DNA of 64,000 nt. Source: Cytobacillus purgationiresistens (GTDB taxonomy: Bacteria; Bacillota; Bacilli; Bacillales; Cytobacillaceae). Where the stretch lies: assembly GCF_030813235.1 (NCBI RefSeq), contig NZ_JAUSUB010000007.1, positions 62,001 to 126,000 of the forward strand, in the 5' to 3' direction. This document shows, piece by piece, positions 48,924-58,300 of the stretch. The translations under genes were made by a program, and so were the position numbers. The notes beneath the pieces were generated by a model that did not search any database, had not been told where the DNA came from, and was given only the letters and a program-made list of their open reading frames with translations. The first letter of the stretch is position 1, and the number at the start of each line of letters is the position of its first letter.

Positions 48924-50159
48924 TTATCTAAGTTTTTTTATGCGGTCAGTTGGGCTAATAATAGATGTAACACGCACACCAAAATTTTCATCAATTACAA
49001 CAACTTCCCCTTGTGCAATGAGGTGGCTGTTTATTAAGATATCAACTGGCTCACCTGCTAATTTATCAAGCTCGATAATTGAGCCAGCAGACAACTCTAA
49101 TATCTCTTTAACAGAACGTTTTGTTCTTCCAAGTTCAACAGTTAATTGCAACGGAATATCAAGCAGCATATCAAGATTCTTTGTTTCTGGTGCCTTTACT
49201 TGCATAGGTTCAAACTCCGAAAACATCGCAGGCTGTATCGTTGGCTGCTCTTGTCCGTATGAAGCAGAACCGATAATTTGCGGTTCATGTTGGTTTAACT
49301 GCGCTGGATTTGGCAAACCAACATTGTTATTCGAACTTTCGTTATGTGGATACCCAAGCTTATCTTCAGTTATCGTCGGAAATTCATTGTCTAATAGGTG
49401 ATCTAGTTTTTCACTGCTCTGATTGAATGGTTGATTTCCTACAGGTGATTCCATTTGATTGTCTTCAACAGCTGGATTAAGCAATTCACTTACAAGCTCC
49501 TTTGCAAATTTCAATGGCAAAAGCTGCATAATATTTGAATCAATTAAACTACCAATCGTAATTCTAAAAGATATCTTTACAAGACTGTCCTCATTTGGAA
49601 TCGTCTCTTTGCCCTCACCTGACGGGATATTGATCAGATCAATGGTTGGAGGTGAAATATCTACTCTTTTCCCAAAAATCGTTGACATCGAAGTGGCTGC
49701 AGACCCCATCATTTGATTCATAGCTTCTTGCACTGCACTTAAATGAATTTCATCCATCTCTGCTGCAGGGTTTGTACCGTCTCCACCTAACATCAAGTCT
49801 GCAATTATAACAGCATCAGACTGATTAATCACTAATATATTGGTACCCCGAAACCCTTCTGTATAATTAACCTTAATCGCCACATAGGGGTGGGGAAACT
49901 CTTCTGCAAGCTCACTGTATTGTATAATTGAAACAGAAGGAGTTGTTATTTCAACCTTCTGATTTAATAATGTAGATAAAGCAGTAGTGGAACTTCCAAA
50001 TGAAATATTACCAATTTCTCCTAAAGCGTCTTCTTCCATTGGAGATAAGAAACCATGAGTATCCAATTCATTTGTATCAAAGGAAATATCATCATCACTA
50101 TCATCTGACCCCTTTAATAACGCATCAATTTCATCTTGTGAAAGCATGTCATTACTCAT
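48924..50159 (-). CDS. fliY: Flagellar switch protein / CheY-P phosphatase FliY
   Basis: C-ring protein. The 411 residues have an N-terminal FliM-like CheY-binding peptide (LSQDEIDALLKG), a CheC-type phosphatase domain with two active-site helices (EDALGEIGNISFGSSTTALS and HLSAVQEAMNQMMGSAATS), a Gln/Pro-rich linker, and a FliN domain (DIPLQLTVELGRTKRSVKEIL). I chose the ATG at 50159 about 10 bases after AAAGGAGG; it lies inside the end of fliM (8-bp overlap). Confidence 0.95.
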   Translation of the reverse strand: MSNDMLSQDEIDALLKGSDDSDDDISFDTNELDTHGFLSPMEEDALGEIGNISFGSSTTALSTLLNQKVEITTPSVSIIQYSELAEEFPHPYVAIKVNYTEGFRGTNILVINQSDAVIIADLMLGGDGTNPAAEMDEIHLSAVQEAMNQMMGSAATSMSTIFGKRVDISPPTIDLINIPSGEGKETIPNEDSLVKISFRITIGSLIDSNIMQLLPLKFAKELVSELLNPAVEDNQMESPVGNQPFNQSSEKLDHLLDNEFPTITEDKLGYPHNESSNNNVGLPNPAQLNQHEPQIIGSASYGQEQPTIQPAMFSEFEPMQVKAPETKNLDMLLDIPLQLTVELGRTKRSVKEILELSAGSIIELDKLAGEPVDILINSHLIAQGEVVVIDENFGVRVTSIISPTDRIKKLR

Positions 50160-51150
50160 TTTCGCCATCTCCTCCTTTCACAAAGTCCATAATTTGAACA
50201 GCTACTTTTTTATTTACTTTCCCTGGCTGTCCAATAAATTTAGGGATGTCGCCTACCTTAATTACTAATGGGTCATTAATCATTTGATTAAGCTCGATCA
50301 CGTCACCAATATCAAGATTCAGAAAATCCTGAATCGAAATATCAGTATCACCCAATTCACTCACAATCGGAATTTCTGCAATTTGAATATTGCTCTTTAA
50401 TAAATGAATTTCTCCCGGCTCCCGGTTTTTGTTATCCGCTTGCATCCAATAGCGCACAGATAGCTTCGGAATGATTGGCTCTAATACAACATGAGGGATA
50501 CAAATATTAATCATCCCGCTCGCTTCCCCTATCGTTGTGCTCAAAGAAATGACCACAACCGTTTCATTCGGGGAAACCATTTGTAAGAACTGTGGATTCA
50601 CTTCAAAATCAGAATAAACCGGATCTATATCAATTACATTGCTCCAGGCTTCTTTAATATGTTCAAATGCCTTTTCAAATGCATTTGACATAATTTTAGT
50701 TTCTATTTCTGTTAAGTTCTCTACTTTATTAATACTCGAACCTTTTCCGCCCATCATTCGATCCATCATTGCATAGGCAATATTGGGATTGACCTCCATC
50801 AATATTCTTCCTTCAAGAGGCGGGACCTCAAATACATTTAATATCGTCATTTTAGGAACCGATCGGATAAATTCCTCATATGGAATTTGGTCTGTTGATG
50901 TAACGGAAATTTGCACATAAGTTCTGAGTTGCGCTGAGAAAAAGGTGGTAAGGAGCCTGGAAAAATTCTCATGAATCCTCGTTAAGCTGCGAATTTGATC
51001 TTTCGAAAACCGCAATGCCCGTTTAAAGTCATAGACTTTAACCTTTTTTTCATTTTCTTCCTTTTTGAGCTCATCTGCATCCATCTCACCTGTAGAAAGA
51101 GCTGAAAGCAACGCATCAATTTCATTTTGAGATAATACTTCCCCTGGCAA
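50152..51150 (-). CDS. fliM: Flagellar switch protein FliM
   Basis: C-ring component binding CheY-P. In 332 residues: N-terminal CheY-binding EVLSQNEIDALLSALSTGEM, middle domain with GKGSSIN-type GGxG motif and LTEIETKIMSNAFEKAF, and a C-terminal FliN-like SPOA domain (VSELGDTDISIQDFLNLDIGD). The start is TTG at 51150, directly after GGAGGTGAATTTTT. The fliL-fliM gap is 96 bp. Confidence 0.96.
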   Translation of the reverse strand: MPGEVLSQNEIDALLSALSTGEMDADELKKEENEKKVKVYDFKRALRFSKDQIRSLTRIHENFSRLLTTFFSAQLRTYVQISVTSTDQIPYEEFIRSVPKMTILNVFEVPPLEGRILMEVNPNIAYAMMDRMMGGKGSSINKVENLTEIETKIMSNAFEKAFEHIKEAWSNVIDIDPVYSDFEVNPQFLQMVSPNETVVVISLSTTIGEASGMINICIPHVVLEPIIPKLSVRYWMQADNKNREPGEIHLLKSNIQIAEIPIVSELGDTDISIQDFLNLDIGDVIELNQMINDPLVIKVGDIPKFIGQPGKVNKKVAVQIMDFVKGGDGENE

Positions 51151-51246
51151 AAAAATTCACCTCCATGTAGATTCAATCATCGTTTTATTTAAGCATCACA
51201 GTCTGCCATGTTACATAATCATATCGCATACCTGAAACCTAAGGTT

Positions 51247-51672
51247 CTATTGGAGGATTGACTCGGTAATATATACTTGTTCAATTTTCCCTGTATGCAT
51301 GAGGGAGTTGATTTTCACTTTCAACTCGTCCTGTAGGTTTACTTGCCCTTCCTTACCTTGGATTTCCTCCGCATTCATTTCAGATAACTCTTGGATAATA
51401 AGATTCTTCACTTGAAAATCTCTTTTTTCTAATTCGACTTTCGCTTGCTTACTATCCGTTTGGATTGTAAAGGAAATCCGAATAAAATCATTGCTTGCAA
51501 GGTTGGTAGTAATTTGCGGTATATTGACGGATGATTCTAAGATTTCATCAATTGTCGGTTCAGCATTGGCCTTTTGGGTATAACCAATTTCAGTAAAGTA
51601 CATGACTGCAACCACAACAAGCAGAAGAGAAAAAGTGATCACGGCTCCCATTATCCATTTACTCTTCTTCAT
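51247..51672 (-). CDS. fliL: Flagellar basal body-associated protein FliL
   Basis: A 141-residue bitopic protein: basic N-terminus, transmembrane helix (WIMGAVITFSLLLVVVAVMYF, about residues 7-26), then a periplasm-side domain with NLASNDFIRISFTIQTDSKQ and the C-terminal VYITESILQ. It is thought to stabilise stator-basal body contacts. I prefer the second ATG at 51672, 6 bases after AAGGAGGG, which overlaps the swrD end. Confidence 0.92.
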   Translation of the reverse strand: MKKSKWIMGAVITFSLLLVVVAVMYFTEIGYTQKANAEPTIDEILESSVNIPQITTNLASNDFIRISFTIQTDSKQAKVELEKRDFQVKNLIIQELSEMNAEEIQGKEGQVNLQDELKVKINSLMHTGKIEQVYITESILQ

Positions 51673-51880
51673 ATTCATCCCTCCTTAATTGCAATCCAAT
51701 CAAGCCCACTGATTGATAAAACGAATTGACCATGTTCAAAACTGAAGCTTCGTCTTCCTTCACCACATATTTACGGCCATTCGTAAGAGTGATGGTCGTG
51801 TCTGGGAAGGATTCAATGTTTTCTATGTATATAGCATTCAAGAAAAATGGTTTACCATTCAAACGCGATACTTTTATCAC
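51659..51880 (-). CDS. swrD: FlbD-family swarming protein SwrD
   Basis: A 73-residue protein beginning (M)IKVSRLNGKPFFLNAIYIEN with DTTITLTNGRKYVVKE, matching the FlbD family; B. subtilis SwrD (YlzI) raises flagellar motor power for swarming. The GTG start aligns with SwrD, but there is no adjacent Shine-Dalgarno. A strong GAGGAGGG lies 40 bases upstream, and a hairpin (51892-51917) sits between, which could bring the two together. Overlaps fliL by 14 bp. Confidence 0.9.
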   Translation of the reverse strand: MIKVSRLNGKPFFLNAIYIENIESFPDTTITLTNGRKYVVKEDEASVLNMVNSFYQSVGLIGLQLRRDEYEEE

Positions 51881-51891
51881 AATAAATATCA

Positions 51892-51917
51892 GGGCTAAAA
51901 GCTTGAGCCTTCAGCCC
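51892..51917 (-). promoter_or_regulatory. Hairpin between the ribosome-binding site and start of swrD
   Basis: Minus-strand GGGCT/AGCCC arms with an inner AAG/CTT pairing. GAGGAGGGAA lies immediately 5' of it and TGATATTTATT-GTG immediately 3'. With the stem folded out, the effective spacing would be about 14 bases. Confidence 0.4.
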
Positions 51918-51930
51918 TTCCCTCCTCTAA

Positions 51931-53445
51931 TTAACGTTTTAAGTTGACTAATTCTTGTAAAATTTCATCTGAAGTTGTGATTATCCTCGTATTTGCCTGG
52001 AATCCACGTTGTGCTGTGATCATCTCTGTAAATTCTTCTGATAAATCAACATTGGACATTTCCAACGACCCCGCTGCAAGGGTTCCTCTTCCATCTCCTG
52101 CTACCCCAATATTTGCTGTGCCTGAGTTGACAGATGCTTGGAATAAATTATTTCCTGCTTTTGTTAAACCCGAGCTATTGCTGAATTTAGCGATCGCAAT
52201 TGTCCCTAAAACATCAATAAGACCATTGGAATACACGCCATTAATCTCACCCGAAGGTCCAATATTAAAACTTTCTAGTTTTCCATCGGTATAGCCGTCA
52301 GGAAATACATTTGCATTGGTTGAACCTTTTACTTGTGTTAGTTTGGAGAAATCGAGATCAACAACAAGGTGGCTTTCATTTACCGGAGTAGTAGAATCAT
52401 CGATTTTTCCAGAAGGAATATCCACTCGAATGTTGTTTTGTACGGCATTCGCATTAATGATATTTCCGTTTGCATCAAAATTAAGTGTGAATCCTGGTTT
52501 GGGTTGTACTGGCGCTGTTACAGTGAACTGCCAAGTATCTCCGTCTGTTGGAGGTAATGGATCTACATTTGATAAGTCAATTTCTAATCCATTAACAGAA
52601 AACTTATTATCTTTTACATCATCAGCTGGAATATTTGTCGTTACACCGTTAGCAGTCACCTGATATTGATTATTTGTAAAAGTGACTTTCCAATCTCCAT
52701 TCTCTGTTCCCATATATCCTGTTGGATTTGTCACTGAAATATTCCCAGCTGAGCCATTTGCATTATCTATACTGTTCGTAACAGCCCCCACCGATGAAGG
52801 CTTAGGCTCCTCATTAATAAACACGCCCCACTGATCATTCGCCATCTTCTTGAAATAGACAGTTGAAGCATGTGCATTCCCATTCTCATCAACTGTTTTA
52901 ATTTGCTGGCTAAACACCGTGCCGATATTTGCATCAGCCGCTAAATTGCCTTCAAAAGCAATTTCCTTTGTTGTTACTGCTGGAAGAGAGGCATTGACAT
53001 TAACAATTACGTCGCCTAAAACCCCGTTATTATTATAAGCTTGCACCTTTAGTCCATCACTGTTTACTAGGCTTCCGTTATCATCCAAATAAAAGTTCCC
53101 AGCCCTACTGTAAAACTGAGAATTCCCTTGGTTTACAATAAAATAACCATCGCCTTCGATACCTAAATCCAGCGCTCTTCCAGTTGTTTGAAGACTGGAG
53201 CCCGAGTGAATGACATCGATTGTCGCTAACGTAGAACCGAGACCCACTTGTGTGGCATTTCGCCCGCCACGTATATCGGTCGGTGATGCTGCACCAGCAA
53301 CCATCTGATTCATTGTATCCTTAAAGGTTACCCTGCTCTTCTTAAAACCTGCTGTATTTACATTTGCAATATTGTTCCCGATTACATCTAACTTGGTTTG
53401 AAAATTCTTCATCCCGCTAATTCCAGAATACATTGAACGTAGCAT
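51931..53445 (-). CDS. flgE: Flagellar hook protein FlgE, enlarged form
   Basis: Hook subunit (504 residues). The N-terminus MLRSMYSGISGMKNFQTKL with NNIANVNTAGFKKSRVTF, and the C-terminus MSNVDLSEEFTEMITAQRGFQ...LVNLKR, match B. subtilis FlgE almost exactly. The middle (about 145-400) carries surface domains absent from the 264-residue B. subtilis protein, rich in Asn, Gly, Thr and Val, resembling the D2 hook domains of larger FlgE. I chose the ATG at 53445 over one three codons earlier, by homology. Follows the TIGR02530 gene. Confidence 0.95.
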   Translation of the reverse strand: MLRSMYSGISGMKNFQTKLDVIGNNIANVNTAGFKKSRVTFKDTMNQMVAGAASPTDIRGGRNATQVGLGSTLATIDVIHSGSSLQTTGRALDLGIEGDGYFIVNQGNSQFYSRAGNFYLDDNGSLVNSDGLKVQAYNNNGVLGDVIVNVNASLPAVTTKEIAFEGNLAADANIGTVFSQQIKTVDENGNAHASTVYFKKMANDQWGVFINEEPKPSSVGAVTNSIDNANGSAGNISVTNPTGYMGTENGDWKVTFTNNQYQVTANGVTTNIPADDVKDNKFSVNGLEIDLSNVDPLPPTDGDTWQFTVTAPVQPKPGFTLNFDANGNIINANAVQNNIRVDIPSGKIDDSTTPVNESHLVVDLDFSKLTQVKGSTNANVFPDGYTDGKLESFNIGPSGEINGVYSNGLIDVLGTIAIAKFSNSSGLTKAGNNLFQASVNSGTANIGVAGDGRGTLAAGSLEMSNVDLSEEFTEMITAQRGFQANTRIITTSDEILQELVNLKR

Positions 53446-53523
53446 AATGCTCATTTCCCCTTTCGATTTTTGGCAGCTTCTGTCATTCGGCTTGCCATAG
53501 CTTCCTTTTATTAGGTCCAGCTA

Positions 53524-53922
53524 TTATTGATCGATAATGATTGTCCCATTTATATTGGTGAATATTTGTGTTGCCGCCTCAGCTCTATTCATGGCTGTAA
53601 TAACTGTCTGATTCTTTGCACTGACAACCAATGCCGCGTCCGATAAAAGCACGAGCGAGTCATTTACACCCAAGTTCTTTGCTTGTTTTACTTTATTGGT
53701 GATTTGTTCCCACCGTTCGCTATCTATTTCTATACCTCTTTTTTCCATCCGGTCCTTCGCATGCTTGCTTATCGTTAAGCTTGTTTCAGGCTGCAACGCA
53801 GACTGAAAGTGTTGCGCAAACTTGCTGCCTGATAGCGCAACCTTTTCTCCAGTGAATTTAGGAGACAGCTTTGTATGAACGATAGGACGTGAGTGTAACG
53901 ATTGAATGGTCAAATCATTCAT
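53524..53922 (-). CDS. TIGR02530-family flagellar operon protein
   Basis: A 132-residue protein between flgD and flgE. The pattern FAQHFQSAL, ISKHAKDRMEKRGIEIDSERWEQI, VNDSLVLLSDAALVVSAKNQTVITAMNR, and the ending NINGTIIID fits the 'flagellar operon protein' family TIGR02530. Its role is unknown; the place suggests hook assembly. AGGGTTGATTTC precedes the ATG. Confidence 0.85.
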   Translation of the reverse strand: MNDLTIQSLHSRPIVHTKLSPKFTGEKVALSGSKFAQHFQSALQPETSLTISKHAKDRMEKRGIEIDSERWEQITNKVKQAKNLGVNDSLVLLSDAALVVSAKNQTVITAMNRAEAATQIFTNINGTIIIDQ

Positions 53923-53933
53923 GAAATCAACCC

Positions 53934-54578
53934 TTATTTTGTTTCTATTTTGATGATTTGGGATGAAGATACCTTTGTTCCTTCCTCATTATCCAGTTGA
54001 AATAATGCCTTTCCATCCTTAAAGGAAACGGATTGAATGATGGCAGAGTGTTCCGCTTTTTCTTCATCCATATAAGTCACTTTCTTTCCAATCATCATGC
54101 TTGCCTGAATCATATAATTTTCACTTGAACCTGATTCTTTCACCTGTGATATATTTCCAGGTTCTAGTTTAGTACCGTCGTCTAGAATAAATAAAACACT
54201 TTGATCCTTAAACTGAATTGATGCAATGGTGCCTGTACCCTCTTCTATTTCGAAATTCCCATCACTTGATTCCTTTAGTTTATGCCAGACGATTTCTTTC
54301 CCAACAAATTGATTATATGAGATTAATTGATTCTGCTCCTGTAAGCTAATCATTTTATTCATACTCGAACCAATATTTGTCATTTGCTCCAAAGTGGAAA
54401 ACTGAGCCATTTGCGATATAAACTCTTTGTCATCCATGGGGCTTGTAGGGTCTTGATTTTGGAGCTGAACCATTAGTAATTTAAGAAAGTCGTCCTTGCC
54501 TAACACATCTGACCCGGTCTTACGCTGTTCATTTTGATAGTTTTTTAACATCAATGATGGATCTATCATGTTTGCCAT
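53934..54578 (-). CDS. flgD: Hook capping protein FlgD
   Basis: Scaffold for hook polymerisation. The N-terminal segment [42 protein letters not shown] (cut across residues 25-65) is the FlgD hallmark. The 214 residues include a C-terminal extension with [15 protein letters not shown] and [12 protein letters not shown], resembling tandem beta domains. AGGTGAGGATAAT precedes the ATG. Twelve bases separate it from fliK. Confidence 0.95.
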   Translation of the reverse strand: MANMIDPSLMLKNYQNEQRKTGSDVLGKDDFLKLLMVQLQNQDPTSPMDDKEFISQMAQFSTLEQMTNIGSSMNKMISLQEQNQLISYNQFVGKEIVWHKLKESSDGNFEIEEGTGTIASIQFKDQSVLFILDDGTKLEPGNISQVKESGSSENYMIQASMMIGKKVTYMDEEKAEHSAIIQSVSFKDGKALFQLDNEEGTKVSSSQIIKIETK

Positions 54579-54589
54579 ATTATCCTCAC

Positions 54590-55885
54590 CTATATTTCTA
54601 TATTGAGTAATTCTTCTTCAAAATTTTGTAAAAAAGAATTGCGTTCCTGGTTATTCTCTTTGTTTTGCTCGTCGGGATGATGTCCTTGTTCCTGTTGATT
54701 TTGCTGTTCTTTAGAAAGTGGTTTATCCTGCTGAGAGTGCATTTGCTGTGCAACTTCGATGCGCTCCACCTGTAAATTTTGTCCGACAAACGCCTGACGT
54801 AAGCCATTTATATTGGTATCCAGAATGTCCTTGGCCATTGCAGAGGACGTTAGGATTCGTGCGATAATCATCGAATCCTTTTGAACGATTTCTACCCTTA
54901 ATGAGCCTAAATGTTCAGGTGCCAACCTAATTAATAATCTTTGAGTCTGTCCATTTTTAGAAAATTGACTTCTGGAAAGAATATTTTCAAATTGTTGTAT
55001 CAGCTGCTCAGTAGATACTAATTTCCCATTTGGATTCAACATAATAGTCAACTGTTCGACTTTGGACATCTGCTGCAAAGGAATCACTCCAGGAGGTGTA
55101 ATCAAATCAGCTTTACCATTCACTTCAGAAACCACAATATTCGAACGTTCGGAATTTTGGTTAAAGTTCACAGCAACTGGTGCAAATGTTTTTTGTAAAA
55201 ATTCCATTTTATTAAATGGTTTGTCTAAAACGGCATCAGTCTGATCTTCTCCCATTTTTACTAATTTTTCTCCAATTTTCTGCAAGAAGTCTTTCAGTTT
55301 TTGTCCATCAACAAATTGACTTTGTTGATTGGCATTCATTAACTCAAACAGCTTAAACAATTGAATCGCTGCTTTTGTCTGTTCAGTCGGAGAAAACGCC
55401 TCATCCGCATTTAATGCCGTAATCATTTGAATCACTTGCGATAATGATACATCCTCTAATGAAATTTGCTCGTCAAGCAATTTAATTTGATCAGGGATGT
55501 TATTGCTTTCTTCCGTTTCGGTTGCAATCATAGACTGCATCGCCTCAAATAAATGAAAGATAGATTGTTTTACATCTGCTACATTCATATTCATTTCTTC
55601 CGCAAAGCCCTTGATAACCTGTTCTTCTTCACGCAAATCAATACCAGTAAGGAATTGTAATCCTTCTTCCAGTTCAAATGGAGTTTCTTGCTGTAAAAAA
55701 TTTATGAGTTCTGTTATTTCTTCTTTTGTTAAGCCATCTGTTTTATGTACGATCTCCGCTGTGTCATCTAACGACTTGCCCAACAGCTGTCCAAAAAGGT
55801 CAGAAAACCCATTTTTCGTTTCCCCATTTGTTGTCATGTCACTTGCTAATGGTTGTACTAAGGCAATTCGGCCAGTAATCTCCAA
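54590..55885 (-). CDS. fliK: Hook-length control protein FliK
   Basis: Molecular ruler that triggers the FlhB switch. The 431 residues have a poorly conserved N-terminal half and a C-terminal Flg_hook domain ([23 protein letters not shown], about 320-342), followed by a Gln-rich tail ([18 protein letters not shown]). The start is TTG at 55885 right after AAAGGAGGTGAAAAA; the frame upstream is the ribosome-binding site. Shorter than the 487 residues of B. subtilis FliK, affecting mainly the ruler part. Confidence 0.92.
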   Translation of the reverse strand: MEITGRIALVQPLASDMTTNGETKNGFSDLFGQLLGKSLDDTAEIVHKTDGLTKEEITELINFLQQETPFELEEGLQFLTGIDLREEEQVIKGFAEEMNMNVADVKQSIFHLFEAMQSMIATETEESNNIPDQIKLLDEQISLEDVSLSQVIQMITALNADEAFSPTEQTKAAIQLFKLFELMNANQQSQFVDGQKLKDFLQKIGEKLVKMGEDQTDAVLDKPFNKMEFLQKTFAPVAVNFNQNSERSNIVVSEVNGKADLITPPGVIPLQQMSKVEQLTIMLNPNGKLVSTEQLIQQFENILSRSQFSKNGQTQRLLIRLAPEHLGSLRVEIVQKDSMIIARILTSSAMAKDILDTNINGLRQAFVGQNLQVERIEVAQQMHSQQDKPLSKEQQNQQEQGHHPDEQNKENNQERNSFLQNFEEELLNIEI

Positions 55886-55911
55886 TTTTTCACCTCCTTT
55901 CAACGAGCGGT

Positions 55912-56526
55912 TTACTCGTTAGCCGTTTGGTTATTTTCTAAGCTCGCAGTTAATAGATTGGTATATTTAGCAGCAACATTCGGATCCATTTTCTCTAGTA
56001 TACCTGCAAGTGTGTTCGGTTTTATTTCAGACAAAATACGTATAGCGTCTTCTTCATTCATTCCCGCGAGAATCGGTGCAGCTTTTTTTGGAGACATTGC
56101 TTCATAGGTTTTCACAATATCTTTAAAGGCTCTCTTATTGTCATTCTTGATTGCAAGCAATTCATTTATTTCCCCATCTAGTCGATCCTTCTCCAGTTGC
56201 GACCTTTTTAGATCCTTGTCCTTATTTTCCAGCTGACCTTCTAACTGAGAAATAAAAGCTTCACGATCCTTTACTTCCGCTTCTAACTCAAGCATTTGCT
56301 CTTCCATAGCTGCAATTACCTTTGTCTGATCCTCTTGGAAGATGGCAGAAATAATCGGAATGTTTTGTCCATATTTCTTAGTTGCTTCAAAAATATTAAA
56401 GCCAAGTATTGTTGAGATAAGGAGTACGATCGCAATGATACCGAACAAAGAGAAGATGCCAATCATCAATGTTTTTTGAAGAAGATTCCCTTTTTTCTTT
56501 TCTTGTTCTTCTTTTACTTTCATCAT
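55912..56526 (-). CDS. ylxF: YlxF/MotE-like flagellar operon protein
   Basis: A 204-residue bitopic protein: transmembrane helix at about 17-42 (LMIGIFSLFGIIAIVLLIST), a long coiled coil (70-135), and a C-terminal MgtE_N-like domain (YEAMSPKKAAPILAGMNEEDAIRILSEI; LAGILEKMDPNVAAKYT). This architecture resembles MotE chaperones of the MotC stator. Between fliJ and fliK as in B. subtilis ylxF. Confidence 0.88.
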   Translation of the reverse strand: MMKVKEEQEKKKGNLLQKTLMIGIFSLFGIIAIVLLISTILGFNIFEATKKYGQNIPIISAIFQEDQTKVIAAMEEQMLELEAEVKDREAFISQLEGQLENKDKDLKRSQLEKDRLDGEINELLAIKNDNKRAFKDIVKTYEAMSPKKAAPILAGMNEEDAIRILSEIKPNTLAGILEKMDPNVAAKYTNLLTASLENNQTANE

Positions 56527-56535
56527 TTAAACCAC

Positions 56536-56979
56536 CTAATTTTCTCTATTCATGAATTGCTGAATTGAGATATCGTCCATTTGCTTCCCTTCTGCCTGTT
56601 TCATCTCTGTTAAAAATGCTAACTCACTTTTTTCTTTCATAATTTCGAACTTCTTCACTTCAGTATTCTTTTCCATTAACCTTTCTTGATAATAGCTCAT
56701 TTGGTTACGTGCATTGATAACCACCTTCTGGAAATGATCTATAGACTTTTCTAAATTATGTACAAAATGCTGATGATGTCTGATTTCAAGTACAGGTAGA
56801 CCGACAACGAGCCTTTCGGATTGATAGGTCTCGAGATCTTCTTTTTTCTTCATTAGGCTGTATAGCTCATTCGCTGTCTCCTCAAACCTTTTTACTGATT
56901 GATTGTACATATCAAGCGCTTCGTCTTTTTCTCTTTCCTTAACAGTCAGCACTTTTTTAAATTTGAAATGATAAGCCAT
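56536..56979 (-). CDS. fliJ: Flagellar export chaperone FliJ
   Basis: Coiled-coil stalk of the export ATPase complex, resembling the gamma subunit of F1. The 147 residues are almost entirely charged helix, beginning MAYHFKFKKVLTVKEREKDEAL, with YYQERLMEKNTEVKKFEIMKEK and the ending MDDISIQQFM. I chose the ATG at 56979; AAAGGGGAG, overlapping the end of fliI, is its ribosome-binding site. Confidence 0.93.
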   Translation of the reverse strand: MAYHFKFKKVLTVKEREKDEALDMYNQSVKRFEETANELYSLMKKKEDLETYQSERLVVGLPVLEIRHHQHFVHNLEKSIDHFQKVVINARNQMSYYQERLMEKNTEVKKFEIMKEKSELAFLTEMKQAEGKQMDDISIQQFMNREN

Positions 56980-56983
56980 CCCT

Positions 56984-58300
56984 TTACTCCCCTTTACCAA
57001 TTAGCCTATATAGTTTCTGAATGCTTTCTTCCATAGAAGCTTTTTCATCTGTCCTTTGCTTTAAAAATGATGTAATTTTAGGGTATAAGGCAATGGCTTC
57101 ATCTATTTCTGCTGAAGACCCTTTTTTATAGGCTCCAATGTTAATTAAGTCTTCTGATTGAATATAAGTGCTTAGCATTTCTCGCAATTTCTCTGCTGCT
57201 TTAACATGTTCTTTTACAGAAATATGATTCATAACACGACTGACACTTTTCAAAACATCCACTGCAGGATATTGACCTTTATTCGCTAGATTTCGATCGA
57301 GTACGAAGTGCCCGTCCAATATACCTCTGACTGTATCCGCAATCGGCTCATTCATGTCATCCCCATCAACCAGGACGGTATAAAAAGCTGTAATCGATCC
57401 ATTTTCATTTGTCCCTGTTCGTTCTAATAACTTAGGCAGTGTGGAAAAAACAGATGGAGTATATCCTTTTGTGGTTGGAGGCTCACCTATTGCTAGTCCT
57501 ACCTCCCGCTGCGCCATCGCTACCCGAGTGACAGAGTCCATCAACATCATTACGTTTAATCCTTTGTTGCGAAAGTATTCAGCAATGGCTGTTGCTGTAT
57601 ATGCACCTTTAATTCTCATTAAAGGAGGCTGATCTGAGGTGGCTACAATCACAATTGATCGTTCCAAGCCTTCAGGTCCAAGATCTCTTTCAATAAATTC
57701 CCGGACCTCCCTGCCCCTCTCTCCTATTAGCGCAATCACATTGATATCGGCTTTCGTATTCCTAGCAATCATTCCCAGCAAAGTGCTTTTACCCACACCA
57801 CTTCCTGCAAATATCCCTACTCGCTGACCATTGCCAACCGTTAGTAAACTATCTATTAGCCTTACACCTACTTCAATCGGCTGTGAGATTGGCGGGCGGC
57901 TTAGTGGATTAGGCGGTTCTTCTTCAGTCAATACTGACGTAAGCCCTTTTGGCAATGGCGTCCCATCCAGCGGCTGGCCAAGTGAATCAACCACCTTTCC
58001 AACCAGTGAAGGACCGACTTTTATCTCCAGCGGCTTAGAAGTTGTTTCTACTAAACTCCCAGGTGATATATCTGTTACTGAAGTATAAGGCATCAAAATA
58101 ACCTTTTCATCCTTGAAACCTACAACTTCCGCCTGAATGGTTTTTTTTCGCTTATTATTAAGGTGAATATAGCAAACATCACCAATGGAGCTTACTGGGC
58201 CTTGTGATTCAATCATTAGCCCTACTACACGTTTCACTCTTCCATAACGCTTAAAGCTATCTATATGATCAATTTCTTCCAAAAGCTGCTCTAGATTCAT
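56984..58300 (-). CDS. fliI: Flagellum-specific export ATPase FliI
   Basis: Hexameric ATPase energising flagellar export. In 438 residues Walker A AGSGVGKST is at 165-173, followed by VIALIGERGREVREFIERDLG, Walker B-type MLMDSVTRVAMAQREVGLAIGEPPTTKGYTP (cut over about 252-283), and SITAFYTVLVDGDDMNEPI. The start overlaps fliH by 32 bp, with GGAG 10 bases upstream inside fliH. Confidence 0.97.
   Translation of the reverse strand: MNLEQLLEEIDHIDSFKRYGRVKRVVGLMIESQGPVSSIGDVCYIHLNNKRKKTIQAEVVGFKDEKVILMPYTSVTDISPGSLVETTSKPLEIKVGPSLVGKVVDSLGQPLDGTPLPKGLTSVLTEEEPPNPLSRPPISQPIEVGVRLIDSLLTVGNGQRVGIFAGSGVGKSTLLGMIARNTKADINVIALIGERGREVREFIERDLGPEGLERSIVIVATSDQPPLMRIKGAYTATAIAEYFRNKGLNVMMLMDSVTRVAMAQREVGLAIGEPPTTKGYTPSVFSTLPKLLERTGTNENGSITAFYTVLVDGDDMNEPIADTVRGILDGHFVLDRNLANKGQYPAVDVLKSVSRVMNHISVKEHVKAAEKLREMLSTYIQSEDLINIGAYKKGSSAEIDEAIALYPKITSFLKQRTDEKASMEESIQKLYRLIGKGE

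Noticed and set aside
57743..57750. Perfect sigma-D -10 GCCGATAT on the minus strand within fliI
   Set aside because: It encodes conserved FliI residues (KADIN) and no TAAA lies 15 bp upstream.
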